Below, in pieces: positions 24,741-31,828 of a DNA stretch of 64,000 nt. Under the pieces are notes generated by a model, which had not been told where the DNA came from, ran no database searches, and worked only from the letters and a program-made list of their open reading frames with translations. The stretch's first letter is position 1, and every line of letters begins with the position of its first letter. Position numbers and translations under genes: made by a program. This DNA comes from Ideonella aquatica. GTDB taxonomy: Bacteria > Pseudomonadota > Gammaproteobacteria > Burkholderiales > Burkholderiaceae_C. The stretch covers positions 62,001-126,000 of the forward strand of contig NZ_JAGQDE010000010.1 of NCBI RefSeq assembly GCF_018069755.1, in the 5' to 3' direction.

Positions 24741-26408
24741 TCACTGTGGCCCGGCCCGCAGCCACTCGGCGGCCCGCTCGGCAATCATCAGCGTGGGCGA
24801 GTTGGTGTTGCCGCTGGTGATGCGCGGCATCACGCTGGCGTCGGCCACCCGCAGCCCGGCCACGCCGCGCACCCGCAGCCGGCTGTCCACCACCGCGGCG
24901 GGGTCGTCGTCGCGGCCCATCGCGCAGGTGCCCACCGGGTGGAAGATGGTGGTGCCGATGTCGCCGGCCAGCCGGGCCAGGTCGGCGTCGCTCTGGTACT
25001 GCACACCGGGCTTCCATTCCTCGGGGCGGTACTTGGCCAGCGCCGGCTGGGCGGCGATGCGGCGGGTCAGCCGCAGGGAATCGGCGGCCACCTGGCGGTC
25101 TTCGGGGGTGCTCAGGTAGTTGGCCAGGATGGAGGGTGCCACCTCGGCCTCGGGGCTGGTGATGTCGATGCGCCCGCGCGACGTGGGGTTGAGGTTGCAG
25201 ACGCTGGCGGTGAAGGCATTGAAGCGGTGCAGCGGCTCGCCAAACGCATCCAGCGACAGCGGCTGCACGTGGTACTCCACGTTCGGCCAGGCGTGGTCGG
25301 GCGAGGAGCGGGTGAAGGCGCCCAGCTGCGAGGGCGCCATGCTCATCGGGCCGCTGCGGCGCAGCAGGTACTCCAGGCCGATCTTGGCCTTGCCCCAGGG
25401 CGTGGCGGCCAGGGTGTTGAGGGTGGTCACGCCCTGCACCTTGAAGACCGCGCGGATCTGCAGGTGGTCCTGCAGGTTGCCGCCCACGCCGGGCAGGTCC
25501 TGCTGGACCGGGATGCCCAGGCGCTGCAACAGCGGCGCCGGGCCGATGCCGCTGCGCTGCAGGATGGCCGGCGTGCCCACCGCGCCGGCGGCCATCACCA
25601 CTTCGCCGCGGCAGTGGGCGATCACCGGCTCGCCACCGTTGACCGGCCGGCACTCCACGCCGCTGGCGCGCAGCGCGCCGTCGACACCGCGCTCCAGCAG
25701 CAGGCGCTGCACGGTGGCGCCGGTCCACAGTTGCAGGTTGGGCCGGCCGATCACCGGCCGCAGAAAGGCCTTGCTGGCGTTCCAGCGCAGGCCCGAACGC
25801 TGGTTGACCTCGAAGTAGCCCACGCCCTCGTTGCTGCCGCGGTTGAAGTCGTCGGTGGCGGGGATGCCAGCCTGCTGCGCGGCGGCGGCAAAGGCGTCCA
25901 GGATCTCCCAGGACAGGCGCTGCTTCTCCACCCGCCACTCGCCGCCGGCACGTGCGCCGGTGGGGTCGAAGCCGGGGGCGGCGTGCAGCGCGTTGGCGCC
26001 CTTCCAGTGGTCCTCGTGCTTCAGGAAGTAGGGCAGGCAGTGCTCCCAGCGCCAGTTGGCGTCGCCGCAGTCCTGCGCCCAGGCGTCGTAGTCGCGGCTC
26101 TGGCCGCGCATGTAGATCATGCCGTTGATGCTGGAGCAGCCGCCCAGCACCTTGCCGCGCGGGTAGCGCAGCCGGCGGCCGTTGAGGCCCGGGTCGGCGT
26201 CGGTCTGGTAGAGCCAGTCGGTGCGCGGGTTGCCGATGCAGTAGAGGTAACCCACGGGGATGTGGATCCAGGCGTAGTCGTCGTGGCCGCCGGCCTCGAT
26301 CAGCAGCACGCGGCGCTTCGGGTCGGCCGACAGGCGGTTGGCCAGCAGGCAGCCGGCGGTGCCGGCGCCAATGACGATGTGGTCGTAGGTGGGGATGTCG
26401 TGGTCCAT
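24741..26408 (-). CDS. GMC-family FAD-dependent oxidoreductase (choline/alcohol dehydrogenase type)
   Basis: A 555-aa flavoenzyme. The FAD-binding Rossmann motif HIVIGAGTAGCLLANRL begins at about residue 10 and ends in LLIEAGG. GMC signature 1 follows as YPRGKVLGGCSSINGMIYMRG, and signature 2 as GAVGTPAILQRSGIGP near 280. The C-terminal catalytic His (TIFHPVGTCAMG) and Asn (SGNTNSPTLMI) are present. It oxidises a primary alcohol such as choline or an alkanol with electron transfer to a quinone or cytochrome; the substrate is not decidable because the betaine genes are absent. It starts 7 bp after marC. Confidence 0.93.
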   Translation of the reverse strand: MDHDIPTYDHIVIGAGTAGCLLANRLSADPKRRVLLIEAGGHDDYAWIHIPVGYLYCIGNPRTDWLYQTDADPGLNGRRLRYPRGKVLGGCSSINGMIYMRGQSRDYDAWAQDCGDANWRWEHCLPYFLKHEDHWKGANALHAAPGFDPTGARAGGEWRVEKQRLSWEILDAFAAAAQQAGIPATDDFNRGSNEGVGYFEVNQRSGLRWNASKAFLRPVIGRPNLQLWTGATVQRLLLERGVDGALRASGVECRPVNGGEPVIAHCRGEVVMAAGAVGTPAILQRSGIGPAPLLQRLGIPVQQDLPGVGGNLQDHLQIRAVFKVQGVTTLNTLAATPWGKAKIGLEYLLRRSGPMSMAPSQLGAFTRSSPDHAWPNVEYHVQPLSLDAFGEPLHRFNAFTASVCNLNPTSRGRIDITSPEAEVAPSILANYLSTPEDRQVAADSLRLTRRIAAQPALAKYRPEEWKPGVQYQSDADLARLAGDIGTTIFHPVGTCAMGRDDDPAAVVDSRLRVRGVAGLRVADASVMPRITSGNTNSPTLMIAERAAEWLRAGPQ

Positions 26409-26415
26409 CGGGATG

Positions 26416-27057
26416 TCAGTTCGGCACGTGCGCCGCCAGGATCGGGAACAGCTTGACCAGGCCGTCGGCCAGCAGCTCCACCGCCATGGCGGCCAGGATC
26501 AGGCCCATCAGCCGGGTCATCACATTGATGCCGGTGGAGCCCAGCACCTTGGCGATGCGGCCCGAGGCCGAGAAGACGATGAAGGTGGCCAGGCCGATCA
26601 CCACGCCGTAGCCCACCAGCACCGCGTGCTCCCAGAAGGTGCGGGTCTTCTCGGCGTAGATGACCATGGTGGAGATGGTGGCCGGGCCGGTCAGCAGCGG
26701 CACGGTCAGCGGCACCACGGCGATCGAGGCGCCGGCGTCGGCCTTGGCCTGGCCTTCGTCGACGTCATCCTTGCGGCCTTCGGCGGGTTGGGCGTTGAGC
26801 ATGTGGATCGACGAGACCAGCAGCAGCAGGCCGCCACCCACCTGGAACGAGGCGATCGAGATGCCGAAGAACTCGATGATCTTCAGCCCGGCCAGGCCGC
26901 TGATGGCGATCACCGCGAAGGCGGTGGTGGCGCTGACCTGGATGGTGCGGCGGCGCTGGGTGCGGTCCATCGCCTGGGTGAAATGGATGAAGAAGGGCAC
27001 CACGCCGATTGGGTTGACGATCGCCAGCAGCGCGATCAGCGGCTTGAGCAGGTCCAT
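26416..27057 (-). CDS. MarC-family integral membrane protein
   Basis: A 213-aa inner-membrane protein with six hydrophobic segments. The N-terminus LIALLAIVNPIGVVPFFI, with its Asn-Pro in the first segment, and the central VPLTVPLLTGPATISTMV, containing the second conserved Pro/Gly loop, are MarC (UPF0056) hallmarks. The transport substrate of the family is not established. It lies 33 bp after the BtuF-like gene and 7 bp before the GMC oxidoreductase, so the three may be co-transcribed. Confidence 0.9.
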   Translation of the reverse strand: MDLLKPLIALLAIVNPIGVVPFFIHFTQAMDRTQRRRTIQVSATTAFAVIAISGLAGLKIIEFFGISIASFQVGGGLLLLVSSIHMLNAQPAEGRKDDVDEGQAKADAGASIAVVPLTVPLLTGPATISTMVIYAEKTRTFWEHAVLVGYGVVIGLATFIVFSASGRIAKVLGSTGINVMTRLMGLILAAMAVELLADGLVKLFPILAAHVPN

Positions 27058-27090
27058 GGCGCGATTGTGGCTGCGCCGCGCATCGCGCCC

Positions 27091-27861
27091 TCAGGGGCTT
27101 TCACGCAAGGCGCGCAGGTGGCGCAGCGCCTGGGCGGCGCGCGGGCCGTACCAGCTGAGCCATTCGCCATCCACCAGCCGCACCCGGGCCTGCGGGCACA
27201 GCGCCTGCACCTCGGCCAGGTGGCGCTCGTCGAAGCGGTAGGGCTCGCTGGGCAGCAGCACGCGGCGCACCGTGGCCAGCCAGGGCTCGGTGCCGGTCAT
27301 CACCGGGTAGCGCGCGGCGCCGGTGGGGCCGCCGAGCTGGCCGGGCAGGGTGGTCCAGTCCAGCCTGGCCAGCAGACGCGAGATGTAGGTGTCGCGCGCC
27401 ACGGTCATCCAGGGCTCGCGCCAGATCGGCACCCAGACCGACTCCACCGGGAGGCGGCCGGGGCGCGTGGCGTCCAGCTCGGTGTGCAGCGCGTCGGCCA
27501 GGCGCGCAGCGGCGTCGCGCACGCCAGGCTGGTCGCCAAAGACCTGGGCGAACTGGGCGTACAGCGCCAGGTTGTCCTCGGGCGCGCAGGGGTGGGTGAT
27601 GATCACCTCGGGCACGAAGTCGCGCAGCGCCTGCACGGTCTCCAGGCGGTTTTCGTCCACATTGACCAGGACGTGCGTGGGGCGGAGCGCCCGCAGCCGC
27701 TCCAGATGCACGTCCTTGGTGCCACCCACCTTGGGCACCTCGGCCAGGTCGCCGGGGTGGATGCAAAAGCCGGTGCGGGCGACCAGGGCGCTGCGCAGAC
27801 CCAGCGTGCAGACCAGTTCGGTCAGGCTGGGCACCAGGCTGGCGATGCGGGGGCGCGACAT
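27091..27861 (-). CDS. BtuF-like cobalamin/metal-complex binding protein without signal peptide
   Basis: A 256-aa protein of the helical-backbone metal-receptor fold (BtuF/FhuD type). Family features: RIASLVPSLTELVCTLGL at the start, LVARTGFCIHPGDLAEVPKVGG (the RTxxCxxP-type block), then LRALRPTHVLVNVDENRLE. There is no export signal, unlike true periplasmic BtuF. Such cytosolic relatives occur widely, often called cobalamin-binding, with no settled role. The start is taken as ATG 27861; an in-frame TTG at 27882 is the alternative, as the ATG has a purine run directly against it. No transporter genes adjoin it. Confidence 0.8.
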   Translation of the reverse strand: MSRPRIASLVPSLTELVCTLGLRSALVARTGFCIHPGDLAEVPKVGGTKDVHLERLRALRPTHVLVNVDENRLETVQALRDFVPEVIITHPCAPEDNLALYAQFAQVFGDQPGVRDAAARLADALHTELDATRPGRLPVESVWVPIWREPWMTVARDTYISRLLARLDWTTLPGQLGGPTGAARYPVMTGTEPWLATVRRVLLPSEPYRFDERHLAEVQALCPQARVRLVDGEWLSWYGPRAAQALRHLRALRESP

Positions 27862-27908
27862 CCCCCTATTCTCGTGGGCCAAAATGCAACACTCGGAGAC
27901 AAACGTGC

Positions 27909-27939
27909 TTTACGTCACGCGCCGATCTGTGCTCATAAT
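27909..27939 (+). promoter_or_regulatory. Probable promoter of the RRM gene
   Basis: TTTACG (27909-27914) and CATAAT (27934-27939) form -35 and -10 boxes with 19 bp between, a little longer than ideal. Transcription would start near 27946, giving a leader of about 120 nt before the RRM start codon. Long leaders are common for RNA-chaperone genes with cold-responsive control; whether that applies here is inference. Confidence 0.45.
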
Positions 27940-28067
27940 GCCCGCGCAGGCCGCGGACTCTCGCGGGAACTGCTGTCTGCTGTGTCTGGACGCGGCACCT
28001 TCGCTTGATGGTTCACGCTGGGTTGAAGCTCCACATGGTCTTTTGCGTTAGTTGAGGAGCTTCCCCC

Positions 28068-28568
28068 ATGGGAAACAAGCTTTACGTTGGCAACCTGGCC
28101 TACAGCGTGCGTGATGACGCGCTGCAACAAGCCTTTGCCGCCTTTGGTTCGGTGACCTCTGCGAAGGTCATGATGGACCGCGAAACCGGCCGTTCCAAGG
28201 GCTTTGGTTTCGTTGAAATGGGCTCGGATGCCGAAGCCCAGGCCGCGATCAACGGCATGAACGGTCAGCCGCTGGAAGGCCGCTCGATCGTCGTCAACGA
28301 GGCCCGTCCCCGTGAAGAGCGTCCGGGCGGCTTCCGCAGCGGCGGTGGCGGCGGCGGCTACGGTGGTGGCGGCGGCGGTGGTGGCTACGGCGGTGGTGGC
28401 GGCGGCGGTGGTCGCAGCCCCTACGGCGGTGGTGGTGGCGGCGGTGGCCGCAGCCCCTACGGTGGCGGCGGCGGCGGTGGCCGCGGCGGCTACGGTGGTG
28501 GCGGCGGCGGCGGTGGCCGCGGCGGCTACGGCGGTGGCCGTGGCGGCGACGGCGGCTACGGCTACTGA
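28068..28568 (+). CDS. Glycine-rich RNA-binding protein with one RRM
   Basis: A 166-aa protein. One RRM covers residues 1-82, with RNP2 KLYVGNLAY and RNP1 KGFGFVEM, both with the aromatic residues that stack on RNA. The remaining about 80 residues are low-complexity Gly with Tyr, Arg and SPYGG repeats, like the tails of cyanobacterial Rbp and plant GRP proteins; such tails favour self-association. It acts in the cytosol on RNA, probably as a chaperone. The start has GAGGAG upstream. It has its own promoter and a strong terminator, so it is a single-gene unit. Confidence 0.95.
   Translation: MGNKLYVGNLAYSVRDDALQQAFAAFGSVTSAKVMMDRETGRSKGFGFVEMGSDAEAQAAINGMNGQPLEGRSIVVNEARPREERPGGFRSGGGGGGYGGGGGGGGYGGGGGGGGRSPYGGGGGGGGRSPYGGGGGGGRGGYGGGGGGGGRGGYGGGRGGDGGYGY
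28330..28560 (+). repeat. GGT/GGC-rich repeat encoding the Gly tail
   Basis: Imperfect tandem units of GGYGGGGGGGG and GGRSPYGGGG are encoded by alternating GGC and GGT codons. Such tracts are prone to slippage and copy-number change, so the tail length may vary among strains. The frame is intact here. Confidence 0.8.
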
Positions 28569-28574
28569 TCTGCC

Positions 28575-28629
28575 GCGGGGCGCCTGCCCCGCATCATGAA
28601 GAAGGCACGGTGAAGACCGTGCCTTTTTT
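28575..28629 (+). terminator. Intrinsic terminator of the RRM gene
   Basis: The main hairpin has arms AAGGCACGGT (28602-28611) and ACCGTGCCTT around loop GAAG, and runs into TTTTTT at 28624-28629. A second small hairpin (GCGGGGC-GCCT-GCCCCGC, 28575-28592) precedes it. It lies 7-60 bp after the RRM stop and faces the convergent SDR gene, whose transcripts it may also stop. Confidence 0.93.
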
Positions 28630-28646
28630 CGTTGTCAGGGGCCGTT

Positions 28647-29429
28647 TCAGGGCACGCGCCGCTTCTTGCGTCCGCGTCCGGCCAGCAGGCGGTCGAACAG
28701 CGGGTTGGGCAGCAGGCGCAGCAGCTTGGCGACCACGCCCATGGGCCACGGGATGACGCGGTAGCTGTCCCCGGCGTCGATCGCCCGGAAGGCGCGGTCG
28801 GCAAACACCTCGGGGGCCATCAGAAAGGGCATCGGGTAGGTGTTGCCGGCCGTCAGCGGCGTGGCGATATAGCCCGGCAGCAGCGTCACCACGCGCACGC
28901 CCGAGCCCCGGCATTCGCCGCGCAGGCTCTCGCAGTAGGCCACCACGCCGGCCTTGCTGGCGCAGTAGGCGCCATGGCCGGGCAGGCCGCGGATGGCGGC
29001 CACGCTGGCGATGCCCACCAGCGTGCCGCGGCGCGCCGCGCGCATGTCCGCCAGGAAGGGGTGGAAGGTGGCGGCCAGGCCCAGGTTGTTGGTGGCCAGG
29101 GTCTCGCGCAGCACGTCCAGGTCGGCGCGCTCGGCGGTGTCCATGCCCACGCTGATGCCGGCGTTGGCGATCACCACCTGCGGCAGGCCCTGGGTGGCCA
29201 GGCAGCGCTGGCCGGCGCCGACGATGCTGTCCACGTCCTGCACATCGGCCGCATAGGCCTGCCAGCGCTCGGCCGGCAGGCCGGCAGTGGCGGCCCAGGC
29301 GGCGATCGCCTCGGTGCGGCGGGCCACCAGCGCCAGCCGCCAGCCGGCGGCGGCATAGCGTGCCGCCAGCGCCTGGCCGATGCCGCTGGAGGCGCCGGTG
29401 ATGAAAACCAGCGGGGCGGCGTCGCTCAT
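28647..29429 (-). CDS. Short-chain dehydrogenase/reductase
   Basis: A 260-aa classical SDR. The NAD(P)-binding motif TGASSGIGQAL lies at residues 11-21, followed by NAG (ANAGIS) near 91. The catalytic Ser sits in GIASVAAIRG and the Tyr-x-x-x-Lys in GAYCASKAG. The substrate is unknown; this subgroup is usually annotated as acyl or steroid reductase. Its start overlaps the lptC stop by 4 bp, so it is translated with the LPS genes, in a place where lptA usually follows lptC. Confidence 0.9.
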   Translation of the reverse strand: MSDAAPLVFITGASSGIGQALAARYAAAGWRLALVARRTEAIAAWAATAGLPAERWQAYAADVQDVDSIVGAGQRCLATQGLPQVVIANAGISVGMDTAERADLDVLRETLATNNLGLAATFHPFLADMRAARRGTLVGIASVAAIRGLPGHGAYCASKAGVVAYCESLRGECRGSGVRVVTLLPGYIATPLTAGNTYPMPFLMAPEVFADRAFRAIDAGDSYRVIPWPMGVVAKLLRLLPNPLFDRLLAGRGRKKRRVP

Positions 29430-30121
29430 CGGCGGGTGCTCTTGTCGGGGGTCAGGGTGGCCCGCAGCCGGCCCTGCAGCTGCAGCGTGCGGCGCGGCTC
29501 GTCGAAGACCAGCGCGGCGGCGGTGAATTCGCTGTGGCCCTGGCGCACCCGCACCGGCTGCTCGGTGCGCAACTGGCGCTCGGGCACCAGCACCAGCAGC
29601 TGCTGGCCTTCAAACCACAGAGGCGGCTCGTCGCCGGCCTGCGAGCGCACCTGCACGTCGCCGGCCAGGCGCACGCGCTGGCCGTCGCCGTCGACCACCG
29701 CCTGGCGCGCGGTGGCCTCGGTCTGGCGGCCGTCGGTGCCGGTCAGCCACAGGCGCACGGCGTCGATCTCGTGCTCGTCGGTGTCGGGGTAGTGGCGCAG
29801 CTTGTCGCCTTCCAGGCGCACCGTGGGGCGGCCTTCGGCGTCGTAGCGCTGCAGCTGGAAGCGCTCGAGCTGGTAATCGGCCTCGTGGCGCACCGCGCCG
29901 GGGGCGGTGGCGGTGTCGGGGCGCGGCGCGCTGCGCACCAGCCACCAGCTGAGCAGGGCCGCCAGCACCATCAGCGCCAGTGGCAGGTAGTTCAGCAGGG
30001 CCTGGCGCAGGCGCTCCGTCCAGGGCAGCTGCACGGGCCGGTAGGGCGCCGGCTCAGGGCCGATCGCCACCGGCACCTCGGGCAGGTCGGGCAGGTGGAG
30101 TTCGGCGCTGACCGGCTTCAA
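29426..30121 (-). CDS. lptC: LPS export protein LptC
   Basis: A 231-aa bitopic inner-membrane protein. A cytosolic N-terminus with LPWTERLRQALLNYLP leads into a single membrane helix (about 42-62, LALMVLAALLSWWLV). The periplasmic part is a beta-jellyroll that passes LPS from LptB2FG to LptA: YQLERFQLQRYDAEGRP, LRHYPDTDEHEIDAVRL and WFEGQQLLVLVPERQLRTEQPVRV are typical LptC strands. It overlaps kdsC by 4 bp on one side and the SDR by 4 bp on the other. lptA, lptB and rpoN, usually next, are not in the window. Confidence 0.9.
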   Translation of the reverse strand: MKPVSAELHLPDLPEVPVAIGPEPAPYRPVQLPWTERLRQALLNYLPLALMVLAALLSWWLVRSAPRPDTATAPGAVRHEADYQLERFQLQRYDAEGRPTVRLEGDKLRHYPDTDEHEIDAVRLWLTGTDGRQTEATARQAVVDGDGQRVRLAGDVQVRSQAGDEPPLWFEGQQLLVLVPERQLRTEQPVRVRQGHSEFTAAALVFDEPRRTLQLQGRLRATLTPDKSTRR

Positions 30122-30693
30122 CGCCCGTCCAGTGTGGCCAGGTGGCCGTCAAGCAGCCGCGCGTAGTGGCCGGCGGCCATCAGCAGCAGGTCACAGAACT
30201 CGCGCGCGGCGCCGTCGCCGCCAGCGCGCGTGGTGACGTGGTGGGCCACCGCGCGCACCTCGGCGTGGGCGTTGGCCGGCGCGCAGGCCAAGCCGGCGCG
30301 GGTGAGCAGCGGCAGGTCGGGCCAGTCGTCGCCGATCGCGGCCACCTCGGGCCAGTCCACGCCCAGCGTGGCCAGCAGCGGCGTGGCGGCGGTCAGCTTG
30401 TCCTCGGCGCCGAAGACGGCGTGCGTCAGGCCCAGGTCGGCCACGCGGCGGCGCACCGCTGGCGAGTCGCGGCCGGTGATCACCAGCGGCGTGATGCCGG
30501 CGCGCGCCAGCAGCTTCAGGCCATGGCCGTCCAGCGTGCTGAAGGCCTTGAACTGCTCGCCGCTCTCGCCGATGTAGAGCCGGCCGTCGGTGAGCACGCC
30601 GTCGACATCAAAGATGGCGGCCTTCATGCCCAGGTTCGGGCCCTGGGCCTTGAGCAGCAGCTCGGCTGGGAACGTCAGCTGCGGCGTGATCAT
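30118..30693 (-). CDS. kdsC: 3-deoxy-D-manno-octulosonate 8-phosphate phosphatase KdsC
   Basis: A 191-aa HAD-superfamily phosphatase (C0 type, no cap) that removes phosphate from KDO-8-P in lipopolysaccharide core synthesis. The nucleophile motif FDVDGVLTDG is near residue 28, then the KdsC-typical FSTLDGHGLKLLARAGI, motif II TGRDS, and motif III/IV GDDWPDLPLL. The start is taken at ATG 30693, not at the longer frame to 30723. It forms an operon with kdsD upstream and lptC downstream (4-bp overlap). Confidence 0.95.
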   Translation of the reverse strand: MITPQLTFPAELLLKAQGPNLGMKAAIFDVDGVLTDGRLYIGESGEQFKAFSTLDGHGLKLLARAGITPLVITGRDSPAVRRRVADLGLTHAVFGAEDKLTAATPLLATLGVDWPEVAAIGDDWPDLPLLTRAGLACAPANAHAEVRAVAHHVTTRAGGDGAAREFCDLLLMAAGHYARLLDGHLATLDGR

Positions 30694-30730
30694 GCGGTCT
30701 GGCCTTTCGCCGGGCCGCCCCAAGAAAGGC

Positions 30731-30772
30731 CAGCGCCCCCTCGGGGGGCAGCGAGCGCAGCGAGCGTGGGGG
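30731..30772. repeat. REP-like GC palindrome between kdsD and kdsC
   Basis: GCCCCC-TCG-GGGGGC (30735-30749) is followed by the direct repeat GCGAGC-GCA-GCGAGC and TGGGGG. Elements of this form (CCCCCTCGGGGGG then GCGAGC repeats) are scattered through many Burkholderiales genomes. Only one copy is seen here. In mRNA it makes a stable stem that could separate kdsD from kdsC expression. Confidence 0.6.
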
Positions 30773-30778
30773 TGGACA

Positions 30779-31816
30779 TCAGATCACCTTGGCGCGCAGC
30801 AGGTCGTTGGTGTTGATCGCGCCGACCAGCGCGCCATCGTCATCCACCACCAGCAGGCAGTTCACGCGGTGCTGCTCCATCAGCGCAGCGGCGTCCACGG
30901 CCAGCGCGTCGGCGCGCACGCGCCGCGGGTTGGCGTGCATGACCTCGGTGGCCTTGAGGGCGCGCAGGTCGGCGCCGGTCTCGATCAGGCGGCGCAGGTC
31001 GCCGTCGGTGAAGATGCCCAGCAGCTGCGGGCCGTCGACCACCGCGGTGGCGCCCAGGCCCTTGCGGGTCATCTCGTGCATCAGCTCGGAGAAGCTGGCG
31101 TCGGGCGCGACGCGCGGCACGGCATCGCCGCTGCGCATCAGGTCGCGCACATGCATCAGCAGCTTGCGGCCCAGCGAGCCGCCGGGGTGGGACTGCGCGA
31201 AATCGCGCTCGCGAAAACCCCGCGCATCCAGCAGCGCCACGGCCAGCGCATCGCCCAGCGCCATCTGCGCGGTGGTGCTGGCGGTGGGCGCCAGGTTCAG
31301 CGGGCAGGCTTCCTGGCCGACAGCGCACAGCAGCGCGATGTCGGCGTGGCGCGCCAGCGTGGACTGCGGCTTGCCGGTCATGCCCACCAGGGTCACGTCC
31401 AGCCGGCGCAGCGCGGGCAGCACGGCGTTGATCTCGTCGCTCTCGCCCGAGTTGGAGATGGCCAGCACCACATCGCCGGGCTGCACCATGCCCAGGTCGC
31501 CATGGCTGGCTTCGCCCGGGTGGACGAAGAAGGCGGGCGTGCCGGTGGAGGCCAGCGTGGCGGCGATCTTGCGGCCCACATGGCCGCTCTTGCCCATGCC
31601 CATGACCACCACGCGGCCGCGGGTGTTCAGCATGGCGCCGACGGCGGCGGTGAAGGCCTCGCCCAGGCTGTCGCGCACCTCGCGCAGCGCCTGCGCCTCG
31701 ATGTCAAAGGTTTGCCGCGCCAGCTCAAGCGCGCGGGGGTGGCTGAATGCGGTGGCTGAGTCCAAGGCGGCACGGGCTCCGGGCGACAATGCGCTTGATT
31801 CTAGGCGTCTGCCCAC
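30779..31816 (-). CDS. kdsD: Arabinose-5-phosphate isomerase (KpsF/GutQ/KdsD family)
   Basis: A 345-aa protein that converts ribulose-5-P to arabinose-5-P, the KDO precursor. The SIS domain (about 40-180) has VVVMGMGKSGHVGRKIAATL and SNSGESDEI, and Gln-Glu-Cys-Pro-Leu in GQEACPLNLAPTASTT matches the family. Two CBS domains follow (about 210-340), and the domain order and length are standard. The start is a GTG at 31816; no ATG fits the conserved N-terminus, so the exact start is uncertain by several codons. It diverges from the antiporter gene with only 12 bp between, so promoters must lie inside coding DNA or overlap. Confidence 0.93.
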   Translation of the reverse strand: MGRRLESSALSPGARAALDSATAFSHPRALELARQTFDIEAQALREVRDSLGEAFTAAVGAMLNTRGRVVVMGMGKSGHVGRKIAATLASTGTPAFFVHPGEASHGDLGMVQPGDVVLAISNSGESDEINAVLPALRRLDVTLVGMTGKPQSTLARHADIALLCAVGQEACPLNLAPTASTTAQMALGDALAVALLDARGFRERDFAQSHPGGSLGRKLLMHVRDLMRSGDAVPRVAPDASFSELMHEMTRKGLGATAVVDGPQLLGIFTDGDLRRLIETGADLRALKATEVMHANPRRVRADALAVDAAALMEQHRVNCLLVVDDDGALVGAINTNDLLRAKVI

Positions 31817-31828
31817 AACCCGCCGTCA

